This document shows positions 51,461 through 51,669 of a stretch of 51,669 bases of DNA, one piece after another (the stretch's first letter is position 1; every line of letters starts with the position of its first letter). Source of the stretch: a virus; the IMG/VR virus record IMGVR_UViG_3300030103_005822, positions 1-51,669 of that record; one strand, given 5' to 3'. The notes below the pieces were generated by a model. That model saw only the letters and a program-made list of their open reading frames with translations. It had not been told where the DNA came from and made no database searches. Position numbers and translations under genes: made by a program.

Positions 51461-51509
51461 ATAAACAGTTTTATGACTTGTTTAGGTCATGGTACTAGAA
51501 CCGCACTTT

Positions 51510-51585
51510 TGGAGCCGCTTATCCGACTTGAACGGATGACCGTCGGTTTACAAAACCGATGCTCTACCAACTGAGCTAAAGCGGC
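51510..51585 (-). tRNA. tRNA-Thr, anticodon TGT
   Basis: A 76-nt tRNA. Acceptor GCCGCTT/AAGCGGC with encoded CCA and discriminator T. D-arm contains AGCTCAGTTGGTAGAGCA, the anticodon arm TCGGT-TTTGTAA-ACCGA gives TGT (reads ACA), and the T-arm is ATCCG-TTCAAGT-CGGAT. Complete cloverleaf. Confidence 0.93.
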
Positions 51586-51587
51586 AT

Positions 51588-51664
51588 TGGCACTCCCTGG
51601 AGGATTCGAACCTCCGACCTACGGCTTAGAAGGCCGTTGCTCTATCCGGCTGAGCTAAGGAAGC
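51588..51664 (-). tRNA. tRNA-Arg, anticodon TCT
   Basis: A 77-nt tRNA. Acceptor GCTTCCT pairs with AGGGAGT (including G-U pairs), discriminator G, encoded CCA. The anticodon arm ACGGC-CTTCTAA-GCCGT gives TCT (reads AGA), a codon common in AT-rich phages and rare in many hosts. T-arm GGAGG-TTCGAAT-CCTCC. Only two bases separate it from the tRNA-Thr gene, so the set is probably co-transcribed. Confidence 0.93.
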
Positions 51665-51669
51665 TTATG

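Noticed and set aside
1-51669. Prophage or integrative element explanation
   Set aside because: No integrase, attachment-site repeat or bacterial core gene is visible; a lytic large-phage genome explains the content better, though the window alone cannot exclude integration.

Overview
The window looks like part of the genome of a large, AT-rich, T4-like tailed phage (myovirus), probably marine, rather than a bacterial chromosome. Recognisable myovirus parts sit in one strand-consistent block: a late-type sigma factor resembling T4 gp55, a spike/hub protein with an M23 peptidase domain, gp25, a gp6/baseplate-J protein and several very large virion proteins. A J-domain protein, a PhoH-like protein, a tmRNA and three tRNAs complete the phage setting. 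Almost everything is on the minus strand, so transcription runs from high to low coordinates. Many genes are coupled by ATGA or TAATG overlaps. The host cannot be named. A lipoprotein with MopE-type metal-binding repeats plus a VWA domain is a style common in Myxococcota, Bradymonadota and similar former deltaproteobacteria, which is only a hint.

Layout, in transcription order from the right end. (1) 51.7-51.35 kb: tRNA-Arg(TCT), tRNA-Thr(TGT), tRNA-Ser(AGA), then a terminator. (2) 51.2-47.8 kb: a tail-fibre-like protein that appears to be a fusion of two genes, a terminator, a J-domain protein and a small helical protein. (3) 47.8-44.8 kb: the only plus-strand genes, three exported proteins ending in the VWA lipoprotein, divergent from a trypsin-like lipoprotein. 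(4) 44.8-39.1 kb: small virion-type proteins, a histone-H1-like basic peptide, a giant protein pairing a ligase-like KxDG region with an NMN-adenylyltransferase-like domain, and an acidic protein. (5) 39.0-38.6 kb: a complete tmRNA with its own sigma70-type promoter and terminator. (6) 38.6-35.7 kb: PIN-PhoH, an HExxH metallopeptidase and a Cas4/RecB-like nuclease. (7) 35.7-18.6 kb: about 20 tightly packed surface-glycan genes. (8) 18.6-17.2 kb: small phage genes and the late sigma factor. (9) 17.2-1 kb: baseplate and tail genes, the last cut by the window edge.

The glycan island contains glycosyltransferases, GDP-mannose 4,6-dehydratase, a CMP-sialate-synthetase-like enzyme and a GT29-like sialyltransferase fused to a second glycosyltransferase domain. 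It also holds a GT42/DUF115-like protein, a SIS-HAD fusion, a HAD-nucleotidyltransferase fusion, a mini DegT aminotransferase, methyltransferases, cupins, an SDR and an HpcH/HpaI aldolase. Together they could make nucleotide-activated deoxy, heptose-like and nonulosonic-acid-like sugars and assemble a glycan, either remodelling the infected host's surface or decorating the virion. That combined role is inference; the individual family calls rest on motifs. No CRISPR array, integrase or insertion sequence was seen.
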